Assembly: GCA_052034525.1 (NCBI GenBank)
Contig: JBPOIK010000041.1
Span: 1-23,155 of the forward strand
Length of the DNA stretch: 23,155 nt
Direction of reading: 5' to 3'
From: JAFGJQ01 sp052034525
GTDB lineage: Bacteria > Planctomycetota > Phycisphaerae > UBA1845
Positions 7,392 through 15,775 of this stretch are shown here, piece by piece. The notes under the pieces are model-generated. The model was not told the origin of the DNA. It saw only the letters and a program-made list of their open reading frames with translations, and did not search any database. The stretch's first letter is position 1. The number at the start of each line of letters is the position of its first letter. A program made the position numbers and the translations under genes.

Positions 7392-7992
7392 TTGTCTGCC
7401 GCCTCGCGATCGTGTGTGTGTTGTTCTCTGTGGCGATTCTCGTTGCGCCCGCTCCATGCCGGCGGAACAGTCGAGGTAGTCACAAACACCGGGCCCGCAA
7501 GCCACGTCGCAACTGGGAGGAGGAACACATTCGTCTTCCCCCTCGCCTTCGCCGTCACCTTCGCCTTCGCCGTCACCGGGCGTGCCTTCGCCTTCGCCAT
7601 CGCCGGGCGTGCCTTCGCCGTCTTCGGGCGTGCCTTCTTCGCCTTCTTCGGGCGGCGTGCCTTCGCCTTCGATCGCAGGCGGGGTCACTGCTTCGTCCGG
7701 ACGGCAGCCACACGTAGTATACGTATTATCCGTCCCCACAGCTTTCCTCAGCCGGCGGAACACAGTCGTGAGCGCAGCCGCACGATGTGTAGAAATAACC
7801 GGGCGCGCAGGACACCTCTGCGGGCGGAACGCAGATGCACCCAGGGGTGTCCGGGTCGTCGCACAGGGGAGGAAGCTCCTCTGCCCAGACGATCGCCATC
7901 AGCCCTGCGAGGATCAGAAACCCCGCTCTCAGCGCAACAGCCGCTCTGGAAGTTGCCCGCCGTCCGTTCCCGAATTCACGAGGTGTTTCCAT
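7392..7992 (-). pseudogene. Secreted Cys-repeat / Gly-Glu linker protein with a single-base frameshift
   Basis: ATG 7992 (good GAAGGA ribosome site) starts a protein with a signal peptide (LRAGFLILAGLMAIVWA, residues 21-37). A first Cys module follows (CVPPAEVSC, then FYTSCGC), then the start of a second (CVPPAEESCG), after which the frame hits TAA at 7728. Dropping one G from the GGGG run (CCCC at 7734-7737 on the plus strand) restores TDNTYTTCGC. That completes a second module parallel to the first and leads into a Gly-Glu linker with GEGEGTPGD repeats and a third Cys segment (ECVPPPSCDVACGPG). The restored frame has no stop before the TPR gene at 7391, so the true end is unclear. No known family was recognised. 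Confidence 0.6.
7566..7619. repeat. Two 27-bp units shared with the repeat tract at 5974-6054
   Basis: Units 7566-7592 and 7593-7619 match the 27-bp units of the other tract with at most a few substitutions, in the same orientation. They encode GEGEGTPGD-type residues in the Cys/GEG protein. Recombination between the loci would delete about 1.6 kb, including the TPR gene between them. Confidence 0.85.
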
Positions 7993-8091
7993 GTTGAGGG
8001 ATCCTTCGCTCCAGAAGCTACGAGTCATCCTTCAAATACTCCACGAGTCGTCGGTGGAACGGACGCAGCCGCACCGTCATCGACGGACGGT

Positions 8092-9540
8092 TCAACGGAC
8101 GATCGCGGCGCTATCCCAACGCTGCGCCGTCCGAATCAGATCCGCATACACGGTGTCGGAGTAGTGATCGAGCACGAAGTTCGCGGCCGCCTGAACCTGT
8201 TCCGCCGGCGCGCCAGACCTGCGCAGCGAATGGTACATGCGAAACCGAATGCGCGGGACGTAACGCCATGTCGTATCGTCGCCCAGGACGGCCAATGCCG
8301 CATCAAAGTGAGCCATCGCCTCCGCATGGGAATTCATTCGCTGTCGACACTCCCCCGCAATCAAATGCGCCACTGCCGCCTGCCTGGGGAACTCGACCTT
8401 GCTGTGGTTCTGAAGGAAATCGGCAGCAGCGACCAGCGCGTCGGCGCTGCGCTTCTGCCAGTGATAAGACTCCACGATCATGATGCCGGCACGGGCCTTT
8501 TCGTCCGCCGTGCTGAACGGCAGCGCCAGGACCTCTTCGCACCGGGAGCGGAGCTGATCCCACGGCGCCCCGGACAAGCCTTCCATCCGTTCCCTGCGCC
8601 CCTCGTGGATATCGTTCCACCGATCCGCCTGCAGCAGTTCGAAACGCAAACCGGCCGCCTGCAGCTTCGCGTTGGACAGCACGGACGGCTGTCCGGCCGT
8701 TTCACACAGCTCCTCGTACAAAGCAAGGGCCTCCGGGCGACGGCGTTCGGCATGATACAACGCGGCCAGCCGCGTCTTGGACTCTTCGACAATTCGCGAT
8801 CGCGGAGCCGACGATTCAGCCTCTGCAAGAAGCCCCTCCAGCGTGGCGATTGCCTCCGTTCGCTCGCCGTTTCGAATCTGCAAATGAGCCTTCGTTTGCT
8901 TTGCCCGCAGCGCGGTGGAGGTTTCCGGATAGGAATCGATGATCTGCCGCAGCAGCGAGAGTTGTTCCGGGATCACTCCTTCACCGTACATGCTCAGCAC
9001 CTTGTCGTGCAACCGACCTGCGCAGAGTTCCGTCGTAAGGAAGTCGGCCGCGTCGTCCATCACCGCCGCCGCCGCCTCTGGTCCCAGGGACGCCGCGTCG
9101 AGTTCCGCCTCGACGAGTTCCGCCCGGGCCAGCCAGGGCGAATCGGGAAAACGCTCGCGCAAGAGAGAGATTGACGCCCGTGCTTCGTCGACACGTCCCG
9201 CTCGCGCGCATGCGCGGGCCTGGTAATACAGGGTGGGCTCCGCCCAATAGGCGTATGGCGCGAGATCAAACGCCACTTGGTAGGCTTCAATCGCCCGCCC
9301 TTCGTCGCCCAGGGTCTCTCTGCATCGCGCAAGATGCATTGCCACGCGCTGTGAGTTGGGGTAGTCCTCCAGGAGCTGGTGATAGAGCCCCAACGCCTCA
9401 GGGTGCCGTCCTTCGGCCTCGAGTCGGCCGCCTTGGGCCCAGCGCGGGTCGAACTCGGCCACACCACCCGCCCGGACCGCCAAAGAGCCCCACAGTGTCG
9501 CCGTAACGAATGCCAGGCAAGTCACATGCATGCGTCGCAT
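8092..9540 (-). CDS. Exported TPR-repeat protein, first gene of the TPR/Cys/GEG cluster
   Basis: A 482-residue protein with a signal peptide (MRRMHVTCLAFVTATLWGSL, likely cleaved after AVRA) and no other membrane segment, so probably periplasmic or secreted. The body is made of TPR-like helix pairs. Clear ones near the N-terminus are RHPEALGLYHQLLEDYPNSQ, GRAIEAYQVAFDLAP and GRVDEARASISLLRERFPDS. Further C-terminal ones include RRRPEALALYEELCETAG and HAEAMAHFDAALAVLGDDTT. The start at 9540 is fixed by a strong AAAGGGAGG ribosome site at 9548-9556; the frame stays open upstream to 9912, but that part shows no protein-like pattern. The next gene starts 99 bases downstream on the same strand, so it likely heads the operon. 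TPR scaffolds mediate protein contacts; the partner is unknown, with the neighbouring Cys-rich secreted proteins as candidates. Confidence 0.75.
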   Translation of the reverse strand: MRRMHVTCLAFVTATLWGSLAVRAGGVAEFDPRWAQGGRLEAEGRHPEALGLYHQLLEDYPNSQRVAMHLARCRETLGDEGRAIEAYQVAFDLAPYAYWAEPTLYYQARACARAGRVDEARASISLLRERFPDSPWLARAELVEAELDAASLGPEAAAAVMDDAADFLTTELCAGRLHDKVLSMYGEGVIPEQLSLLRQIIDSYPETSTALRAKQTKAHLQIRNGERTEAIATLEGLLAEAESSAPRSRIVEESKTRLAALYHAERRRPEALALYEELCETAGQPSVLSNAKLQAAGLRFELLQADRWNDIHEGRRERMEGLSGAPWDQLRSRCEEVLALPFSTADEKARAGIMIVESYHWQKRSADALVAAADFLQNHSKVEFPRQAAVAHLIAGECRQRMNSHAEAMAHFDAALAVLGDDTTWRYVPRIRFRMYHSLRRSGAPAEQVQAAANFVLDHYSDTVYADLIRTAQRWDSAAIVR

Positions 9541-10005
9541 CTGTTGGCCTCCCTTTACCTGTGAAGACAGAAGAGAACCGACGCCTTTCCCGCGAACCTC
9601 TTGCGACGGACCGAGGGTGTTTCCACGTAACTCGCCGGCTTCGCGGCAACGTCGCGATGCGTCGGCACAACGGCGCTTCGCATCCGCGGAGTTCTGCTGT
9701 GGTGAACGGGGTGGTTGCTGTCGCGAAGGGTGCATCGGGAACGGCTCCCATGTCCATTGGCCTAACCACTCCAAGCGAGCATACGGAAAACGCCATGGCC
9801 ATGTGAAGGGGCTTTCCATTCGCAGTTGAGGAGATGAGGGATATCCTTCATGGGTGTTGTGCCGCAGGCATGTTGCGAGGGAACAGCTCCGATGGTTGCG
9901 ACAACCGATCAAACAAGGAAGGTCAGGGGCAGTGGCGAAGCGGCGGGGGTGGGGCGGAACCTGTTGGAAGGTTCAGGGCGTCGTGAGGCAGTCTGCACGG
10001 GAGTT

Positions 10006-10083
10006 AGCCCCGCCGCGGCGACGAACTTGCCCGGCCGGGACTTCACGCTGCTGGATCAATCCGACCTGCCGATCGGGCACTGA
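10006..10083 (+). pseudogene. 3'-terminal fragment of an ACT-domain gene (duplicate of 3168-3245)
   Basis: The plus-strand frame reads AAATNLPGRDFTLLDQSDLP and stops shortly after, at 10083. The intact protein ending at 3245 has AAANLSRRDFTLLDQSDLAA at the matching place. Similarity stops upstream of about 10006, so only the last 20-odd codons are present. The copy sits at the far end of the accessory block in the same orientation, as expected if an element integrated at the 3' end of the ACT gene and supplied or displaced its terminus. A decayed paralogue is the alternative. Confidence 0.6.
10034..10061 (+). repeat. Right copy of the 28-bp direct repeat (candidate attR-like site)
   Basis: Identical to 3196-3223 over 28 bases and in the same orientation. 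The flanking bases diverge, but both copies preserve an open frame to a TGA stop, so recombination between them would leave a full-length ACT gene. Confidence 0.55.
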
Positions 10084-10248
10084 CGCACCGGTCGGGGGGG
10101 ATGCGACCTTCTGAACTCGGAACCGAACGTACTCCTTGCTGCTGCGCACACAATCCGCCCCACGGATGATGGCATTCGTGGCACCGGATAGCGTTTGCGG
10201 CTCTCGGCTTGCGCTATGCACGTGACGGGGGTGGTCGCATGTGATAGA

Positions 10249-10266
10249 TTCTCGCCGCGGTGAGAA
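10249..10266. promoter_or_regulatory. Imperfect 18-bp palindrome upstream of the alpha-mannosidase gene
   Basis: ttctcgccgcggtgagaa is symmetric except for one G/T position and centred about 40 bases before the ATG at 10297. It could be an operator for a dimeric regulator or a leader hairpin. This is inference from symmetry and position only. Confidence 0.35.
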
Positions 10267-10284
10267 CCCGTTCAGTCAAAGCGA

Positions 10285-10291
10285 AGAGGAG
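10285..10291 (+). promoter_or_regulatory. Ribosome binding site of the alpha-mannosidase gene
   Basis: AGAGGAG lies five bases before ATG 10297 and supports that start. Confidence 0.75.
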
Positions 10292-10296
10292 TCCGT

Positions 10297-13200
10297 ATGT
10301 TCCGAATCATGGGTTTGGTGGCGGCGGCGGCTCAGGCGGCGAGCCTGGGATCCGCGGTGGAAAAGGCAGATCTCTGTCTGGTCGTCGTGGCGGAGAATAT
10401 CGCGGAGGGGCAGGGCAACTTCTATCTGTACGCACAGATTTCAGATGCGGCGTATACGATCCAGAAGGGCGATCGGCTCGAGTATGATATCTATCTGCCC
10501 GGGTCAAATCCCATGCTCAGGGGCGGCGTGGATGCGGATTTCAAACGCAAGGACCTGCCGGCCGAACTGGACAGCCGGCCGTGGCTGCGGGACCAGCGGC
10601 TCGTTGACGCTCGAGACCTGTACCTGCACGGCGATTCGGATCTCGAGCCGGCCCGAGACCGCTGGTACCATCGGTCGTTTGATCTGTCCAAACTGGCCGG
10701 TGTGACGCTCGAACGCTGGACCGTGCAGTTCGAGGGCGACCGGCCGGGCCGGTACATTCAGTTTCTGGACAACATTCGTGTCACCCGCGATGGCCAACCC
10801 GTATTTGCGATCTACGACAACGGGCCGGCGCCGGAGGTGGAGGTTCGTCTGGCGGAGGGCTACAGCCGGACCGTGCTTATCACGACGGCGACACGCGACG
10901 AGGCGATGAGCGACGGGAATGCCGCCCAGATCATCGAGGAGGCCCGACGGGTCAACCAGATGCGGACCGCACGCGACGCGTTCCGGACGGAAATGGACGT
11001 TGCACGAACCCTCGCCCGACACCTGAAGGACGAGAACCTGGTTGCCCAGGTGGACGAGGTGACGGCCATGGAAGACGCTCAGGCGTTCGACGCCGGCCGG
11101 GCGGAGCCGTACTACGAATCGCTCCGGCGCGCCCGGCAGGAGCTGTCGCACGCCCACTCGGCGATGCGGCAGTTCACGGGTCATCTGGTCGGGCACGCCC
11201 ACATCGACCTGCAATGGCTGTGGACCTGGGACGAGACCGTGGACCAGATCATCCCGCAGACCTTCGGCCAGGCGCTGAAGTTCATGGACGAGTTTCCCGA
11301 GTTCACGTTCTCTCAGAGCAGCGCGGCCCTCTACCTGGCCGCCGAGCAGCATCATCCGGAGCTGTTCCGCCGGATCCAGGAACGGGTGAAGGACGGCCGG
11401 TGGGAGCTGGTGGGCGGCCGGTGGTGTGAGGGCGACACCAACATGATCTCGCCGGAGTCGCATGTGCGGCACTTTCTGTATGGCCAGCGGTATTTCCAGG
11501 ACAGGTTCGGGCGCCGGTGCAACGTCGGTTGGGAGCCGGACACGTTCGGCCACGTCTGGACCATGCCGCAGATTCTCAAGAAGGCCGGTGTGGACTATTA
11601 CTACTTCTGCCGGGCGGGCCAGGGTGTGCCGCTGTTCTGGTGGGAGGGCCCGGACGGGTCGCGCGTGCTGGCCTTTGACGAATCGGCCACCGGCGGCTGG
11701 TACACCGATGTGGTGGATGATGAGAAAGTGCGGGAACTGGCCCGATTCGTCGAGGCCACGAATGCACAGGATCATCTGATGGTCTATGGCGTTGGCAATC
11801 ACGGCGGCGGACCGACGCGCGAGAACATCGACGCGGCCTTGCGACTGAAAGAGCGCGAGCTGCTGCCGACCGTCCGATTTTCCACCGCAGAGGCCTTCTT
11901 CGCCCGGCTGGCGGAAGGGGCGGAGGGTTTGATCGTTCCGACAATTCGCGACGAATTGAATCCGGTGTTTGAGGGGTGCTACACCACGCATGCCCGAATC
12001 AAGCGTTACAACCGGCGGAGCGAATCGCTGCTGGAAATGGCGGAAGTATTTGCGTCGCTGGCCCGGCTGCACGGACCGGCCTATCCGCGGGAGGCGTTCG
12101 AGACGCTGTGGCGGGATGTGTTGTGGAGCCATCATCATGACACGGTGCCGGGTTCCCTCATTCATCCATCCGCTCTGTACAGCCATGAAGTCTATGAAAA
12201 GCTGCTGGAACGGGGCGAGAGCATTCTCGATCGTGCGTGCCAAACGCTCGCCAGAGACATTGAGGTTAAGGGCCGCGGTCCGCACCTGGTGGTGTTCAAT
12301 CCGCTGGCCTGGGAGCGGACGGAAGTGGTCGACGCAACGCTGACCCTCCCGGCCGGCGTGGAGTCCATCGTGCTGGTCGATGAATCGGGCGACGTGCCGA
12401 CGCAGATACTCGAACGGCGGGTGGATGGCGACGTGGCGACGTTCCGTTTGTGCTTTGAGGCCCGGTCCGTGCCGGGGTGCGGATACAAGACGTTCAGCAC
12501 GGGAAGGCCCCGGGGAGGGGCTTCCGCGGGCGTCGAAAGCGCCGATCCGCCGGCGCTGGCCAATCCGCCGAAGTTCGTGGTGCTGCAGGAACGCCCGCAC
12601 GGCATGAGCGCCTGGACCGTCGGAGAGTATGTCGAGGCCACGGCCGTCGGCGAGCCGAAGGAGACGCGGGTGCTGGAGCGCGGGCCGGTTCGGTTCCGCG
12701 TGCGGCAGCGGTTTCTTCATGATCGATCGACAATCATTCAGGACACCGTCACGTATGCCGGCAGCCCGCGCGTGGACTTCGAGACCACGGTGGAATGGCT
12801 TCAGTACGGAAGCGAAAAGGGCGGCGGCCCCATGCTGAAGGTGGCCTTCCCCACGGGTGTCGACGCCCGAACCGCCACGTACGAGATTCCGTTCGGCGAC
12901 ATCGCCCGCCCCAACGACGGGCATGAGAATGTGGCCCTGAAGTGGTGCGACCTGTCGAGCGATAACGCCGGCGTGACGATTCTGAACGACTGCAAGCATG
13001 CGTATGACGTGGCGGACGGCGTGGTGCGGCTGACTCTGCTGCGCAGCGCGTATTCGCCCGACCCGACGCCCGACATCGGTATGCACCACATGCGATACGC
13101 CCGGTTGGATCATGAGGGTCCGCTGAACAAGGCGGCGGTGGTCCGCGCGGGCTGGGAATTCAACAAGCCGATGCGCGTGCGAGTGGTGGATGGCCGGTCG

Positions 13201-13518
13201 GGCTCGAGCGCACAGCCGCCGGCCTGGGCCGGCTGCGAGGCCGGACCGGCCAACGTGATTGTGACTGCACTGAAGCGATCGGAGGACAACGACGACGTGA
13301 TCCTCCGGGCGTACGAATGCGCGGGCGCTCCGGCCAGCGCAACGATCAAGCTGGGCTTTGACGCCACCTCTGCTCGCGAGGTGGACCTGCTGGAGCGGGA
13401 CATGGAAGCGACCGGCTCGCTGTCGCTGGATGGCCGGACGCTCACCGCCGACTTCAAGCCATACGAGATTCGTACGTTCCGCATTGTGGTGCCGCCCCCC
13501 GCGACGATCAGTCCATAG
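10297..13518 (+). CDS. GH38 alpha-mannosidase with N-terminal beta-rich domain, probably exported
   Basis: A 1073-residue glycoside hydrolase of family 38, zinc-dependent retaining enzymes that cleave alpha-linked mannose from glycans. The catalytic domain starts near residue 290 with GHAHIDLQWLWTWDE (His302 and Asp304 zinc ligands by family analogy). It continues with WEPDTFGH at 412-419 (Asp415 the expected nucleophile) and a third metal-site motif, HHHDTVPGS, at about 612. A helical middle and a beta-sandwich C-terminal region complete the usual GH38 layout. The first 25 residues (MFRIMGLVAAAAQAASLGSA) look like a short signal sequence. Residues about 30-185 form an extra domain with IYLPGSNPMLRGGVD, RWYHRSFDLS and RYIQFLDNIRVT, a carbohydrate-binding-like beta module seen by pattern only. 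The gene stands alone; it is probably involved in scavenging or remodelling of mannosylated glycans. Confidence 0.92.
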   Translation: MFRIMGLVAAAAQAASLGSAVEKADLCLVVVAENIAEGQGNFYLYAQISDAAYTIQKGDRLEYDIYLPGSNPMLRGGVDADFKRKDLPAELDSRPWLRDQRLVDARDLYLHGDSDLEPARDRWYHRSFDLSKLAGVTLERWTVQFEGDRPGRYIQFLDNIRVTRDGQPVFAIYDNGPAPEVEVRLAEGYSRTVLITTATRDEAMSDGNAAQIIEEARRVNQMRTARDAFRTEMDVARTLARHLKDENLVAQVDEVTAMEDAQAFDAGRAEPYYESLRRARQELSHAHSAMRQFTGHLVGHAHIDLQWLWTWDETVDQIIPQTFGQALKFMDEFPEFTFSQSSAALYLAAEQHHPELFRRIQERVKDGRWELVGGRWCEGDTNMISPESHVRHFLYGQRYFQDRFGRRCNVGWEPDTFGHVWTMPQILKKAGVDYYYFCRAGQGVPLFWWEGPDGSRVLAFDESATGGWYTDVVDDEKVRELARFVEATNAQDHLMVYGVGNHGGGPTRENIDAALRLKERELLPTVRFSTAEAFFARLAEGAEGLIVPTIRDELNPVFEGCYTTHARIKRYNRRSESLLEMAEVFASLARLHGPAYPREAFETLWRDVLWSHHHDTVPGSLIHPSALYSHEVYEKLLERGESILDRACQTLARDIEVKGRGPHLVVFNPLAWERTEVVDATLTLPAGVESIVLVDESGDVPTQILERRVDGDVATFRLCFEARSVPGCGYKTFSTGRPRGGASAGVESADPPALANPPKFVVLQERPHGMSAWTVGEYVEATAVGEPKETRVLERGPVRFRVRQRFLHDRSTIIQDTVTYAGSPRVDFETTVEWLQYGSEKGGGPMLKVAFPTGVDARTATYEIPFGDIARPNDGHENVALKWCDLSSDNAGVTILNDCKHAYDVADGVVRLTLLRSAYSPDPTPDIGMHHMRYARLDHEGPLNKAAVVRAGWEFNKPMRVRVVDGRSGSSAQPPAWAGCEAGPANVIVTALKRSEDNDDVILRAYECAGAPASATIKLGFDATSAREVDLLERDMEATGSLSLDGRTLTADFKPYEIRTFRIVVPPPATISP

Positions 13519-13576
13519 ATTGTCGGTGAAGTGTGCCCCGCGGACGTCTCCGGGTTCCAGTGGCCGGTGGCGGCCG

Positions 13577-13602
13577 GCGCCGGGGGGATCCCCGGGCGGC
13601 GC
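13577..13602. terminator. GC-rich hairpin between convergent genes
   Basis: GCGCC and GGCGC enclose a GGGGATCCCC palindrome, giving an imperfect but strong stem between the end of the alpha-mannosidase gene (13518) and the end of the corC-like gene (13656). There is no T-run, so bidirectional termination is plausible but not certain. Confidence 0.4.
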
Positions 13603-13655
13603 ACAGGTAACCCGGCCCGATGCGCGTCTTGCTCGCTTGTCGTGGAATGGGGGGG

Positions 13656-14984
13656 CTAGCCGCGGCCGGCCGGGTCGGCATTCCGGGCGGGCTCCTTGTC
13701 CACGGCATCGCGCCCGCCGTTGCGGCGGGGCTCTATACGGATGCGCAGTCGGTGGATGCGGCGGGGCTCGGCGGCCGTGACGTAGATGTGGATGTTGTCC
13801 CGCTGCCAGGTCTCACCCACCGCCGGAATGCGCCCCAGCGAACTGAACATGAAACCGCCGATCGTTTCGTAGTCCTCTTCTTCCGGCAGGGAGATGTCCA
13901 GCTCGTCGTTGAGCTCGTCGATTCTCATGCGGGCGTCGACCTCCACGGTGTGCTCGTCAATGCGCCGCAGTGCTTCCGGTTCGTCCGGTTCGTACTCGTC
14001 GACGATGTCGCCGACCAGTTCCTCCAGTATGTCCTCGATGGTCACCAGGCCGGCGGTCCCGCCGTACTCGTCCAGCACGATGGCGATGTGGAGTTTCTTC
14101 TCCTGAAATTCGTGCAGCAGGTCGCGGATGAACTTGGTTTCCGGGATGTACAGGGCCTGCCGCATGACTCGCGTGACGTCAAACGAGTCCGCCTCCTCAA
14201 TGGCCAGCAGATCCTTGGCGTACAGAATGCCCAGCACCCGGTCGATCGTATCCTCGTAGACGGGGATGCGGGAGTGTCCCTTCTCCATCACCAGCCGCTT
14301 CGCATCGCCCAGCGTGGCGCTGGCCGGCAGCGCGGCGATCTCCGTCCGCGGCGTCATGATCTCCGCCACCTGGGCGTCCCGCAGGTCGATGATCGACTCG
14401 ATCATCTCTTTCTCTTCCTCGTCAAACGCGCCCTTGGCCTCCCCTTCGCTGACGACGTTGAGGATTTCGCGCTCCATCTCATCGGCCTGCGTGCGGGCGT
14501 CTTCGTGCGGCACGCCGGCCAGCCGGCGGATGATCTCGTCAAAAAACAGCAGAAACGCGACGAGCGGATGCAGCACGTACCGCAGCGCGTGGAGAGCGGG
14601 CAGGCAGACGCACAGAAGGGTTTCGCCCGCATACTTGGCCCACGCCGTCGGGATCGCCACGCCGAACACCAGCACCACCAGCAGCGACACCGCGTACGCG
14701 ACGCCGTTCTGCCAGGCCTCGCCGGCGATTCCGCTGTCCTCGACCAGCCGCAACATCACCAGGACCACGGCCAGCAGGGCGGCCGTCCGGATGATGGCGG
14801 TCGCCATGTGCAGCTCGGTGCGGTGCTCAAACAGCCGGGCCAGCTCATCCTGCCGCCCGTGTTTCTGCAGCGCCTCGGCGATCCGCAGACGGGAGGGCAG
14901 ACGCAGAGCCAGGTTGAACGTGCCGGCCAGCGTCAGGACCAGCGTCAGAATCGCTGCCGAAACCCAGATCACCCAACCTTCCAC
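13656..14984 (-). CDS. CorC/HlyC-type membrane protein: DUF21 domain, CBS pair, transporter-associated domain
   Basis: About 442 residues. The N-terminal DUF21-like part has hydrophobic segments (GWVIWVSAAILTLVLTLAGT; then IIRTAALLAVVLVML, AVSLLVVLVFGVAIP and LLCVCLPALHAL). After an acidic helix (EEEKEMIESIIDLRDAQVAE) come two CBS domains beginning IMTPRTEIAALP and ending LDEYGGTAGLVTIEDILEEL, both hallmark motifs. A C-terminal CorC_HlyC domain follows (EDYETIGGFMFSSLGRIP). Related proteins are implicated in Mg/Co export or resistance. No in-frame ATG exists near the start: GTG 14984 with an AGGA about ten bases upstream is preferred, and TTG 14993 is the alternative. It is the last gene of the phoH-ybeY operon, where a corC-like gene is common. 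Confidence 0.9.
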   Translation of the reverse strand: MEGWVIWVSAAILTLVLTLAGTFNLALRLPSRLRIAEALQKHGRQDELARLFEHRTELHMATAIIRTAALLAVVLVMLRLVEDSGIAGEAWQNGVAYAVSLLVVLVFGVAIPTAWAKYAGETLLCVCLPALHALRYVLHPLVAFLLFFDEIIRRLAGVPHEDARTQADEMEREILNVVSEGEAKGAFDEEEKEMIESIIDLRDAQVAEIMTPRTEIAALPASATLGDAKRLVMEKGHSRIPVYEDTIDRVLGILYAKDLLAIEEADSFDVTRVMRQALYIPETKFIRDLLHEFQEKKLHIAIVLDEYGGTAGLVTIEDILEELVGDIVDEYEPDEPEALRRIDEHTVEVDARMRIDELNDELDISLPEEEDYETIGGFMFSSLGRIPAVGETWQRDNIHIYVTAAEPRRIHRLRIRIEPRRNGGRDAVDKEPARNADPAGRG

Positions 14985-15010
14985 GACATGCAAATCCTGG
15001 CAGACGGTCC

Positions 15011-15775
15011 TTACGATTTCCGGACGGTCGGCGCGTCTGCATCGCCGCCGTGCCGCGTGGTCGGCTGCTCCGGGTTGGAACTCATCGCGACCCGGGCCCG
15101 AACCATCTCTTCCACTCCGATGTTGCCCCGCGCCACCAACTGCCCGCGGGCATCCCACACCAGGCAGGCAGGCTCGTCCACGCAGTCGCTCAGTCCGGCG
15201 GCCAGGCATACGGACACGCCGGCCTCCCGGGCGAGCTGTTCGCAACGGGCACGCACCGGCCCGGCCGGATTCGTTGGAGTCGAGCCGAGCACGACCGCCA
15301 GCCGCGCGCCCGCGTCCCGGATGCAGGCCGACATCCGGCTTTCCCAGGGGGCTTCCGCCAGCAGCAGCGACCAGCACCCCAGCGGTGTCCGCGTCAGAGC
15401 CGCCGGAGCCGGGAGCCCGGTCGCGGCGGCGCCCGGCGGTGCCGCACAGATCGTGGCGATGGCGTCCCCGTCCGGGTCGAACAGGACGCCCACCGAAGCG
15501 CACAATTGACCCGACGGCTGCCGGAATCCGAGGGCGACATAGGTTCCCCATTCTTTCGCCTTGAGGGCAACCGATTGGCTGAACACCTGAGTCATGGCCA
15601 TCGAGACCGGGGGCGCGCCGGGTCCGAAGGCGGCTCCGTCACACCCGCCCGGCAGAACCACCAGGTCCGGCGCCGGGTCCTGGGCGCAGGCCAGATCGAT
15701 CCAGCGCAAAGCGCGGGACAAGTTGCTTGCCCGGGAGGCCAGATCGATCCTCATCTGGACCAGCGTGATTCTCAT
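15011..15775 (-). CDS. Nitrilase-fold (carbon-nitrogen hydrolase-like) protein without catalytic residues
   Basis: A 254-residue protein with the C-N hydrolase start pattern (MRITLVQMRIDLASRASNLS, then APDLVVLPGG). Its middle and end also follow the fold (KEWGTYVALGF; EPACLVWDARGQLVARG; a final VRARVAMS strand). The catalytic triad is missing. The Glu normally after DLVVLP is Gly43, the Lys-bearing segment around residues 100-120 has no Lys, and the Cys normally four residues after the Gly of the G-x3-C motif is Leu (PLGCWSLLLAE). An enzymatic nitrilase or amidase role is therefore unlikely; a binding or structural role is inferred. ATG 15775 overlaps the ybeY stop by four bases, so the two are translationally coupled. 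In other genomes ybeY and corC-like genes are often neighbours; here this gene sits between them. Confidence 0.7.
   Translation of the reverse strand: MRITLVQMRIDLASRASNLSRALRWIDLACAQDPAPDLVVLPGGCDGAAFGPGAPPVSMAMTQVFSQSVALKAKEWGTYVALGFRQPSGQLCASVGVLFDPDGDAIATICAAPPGAAATGLPAPAALTRTPLGCWSLLLAEAPWESRMSACIRDAGARLAVVLGSTPTNPAGPVRARCEQLAREAGVSVCLAAGLSDCVDEPACLVWDARGQLVARGNIGVEEMVRARVAMSSNPEQPTTRHGGDADAPTVRKS

Larger units (their letters stand above)
9541..10296. other. Long intergenic region holding a duplicated ACT-gene 3' end
   Basis: About 750 bases between divergent genes (TPR protein leftward, alpha-mannosidase rightward). It contains the 3'-terminal remnant of an ACT-domain gene (10006-10083) and the imperfect palindrome at 10249-10266. 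The rest shows no supported coding region on either strand; short open frames there lack family resemblance and ribosome sites. It must also carry promoters for both flanking genes, but none could be read with confidence. Confidence 0.5.

Noticed and set aside
9541..9912. N-terminal extension of the first TPR protein by 124 codons
   Set aside because: The frame is open, but it lies before a strong ribosome site and a proper signal peptide, and the extra sequence looks like translated intergenic DNA.
9973..10221. Minus-strand small frame overlapping the duplicated ACT fragment
   Set aside because: It is the complement of the ACT remnant and resembles only the equivalent antisense frame at 2760-3221.
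10504..13113. An 869-codon minus-strand open frame opposite the alpha-mannosidase
   Set aside because: It is a shadow of a strongly conserved GH38 gene, composed mainly of His/Arg/Pro/Val runs with no ribosome site or recognisable domain.
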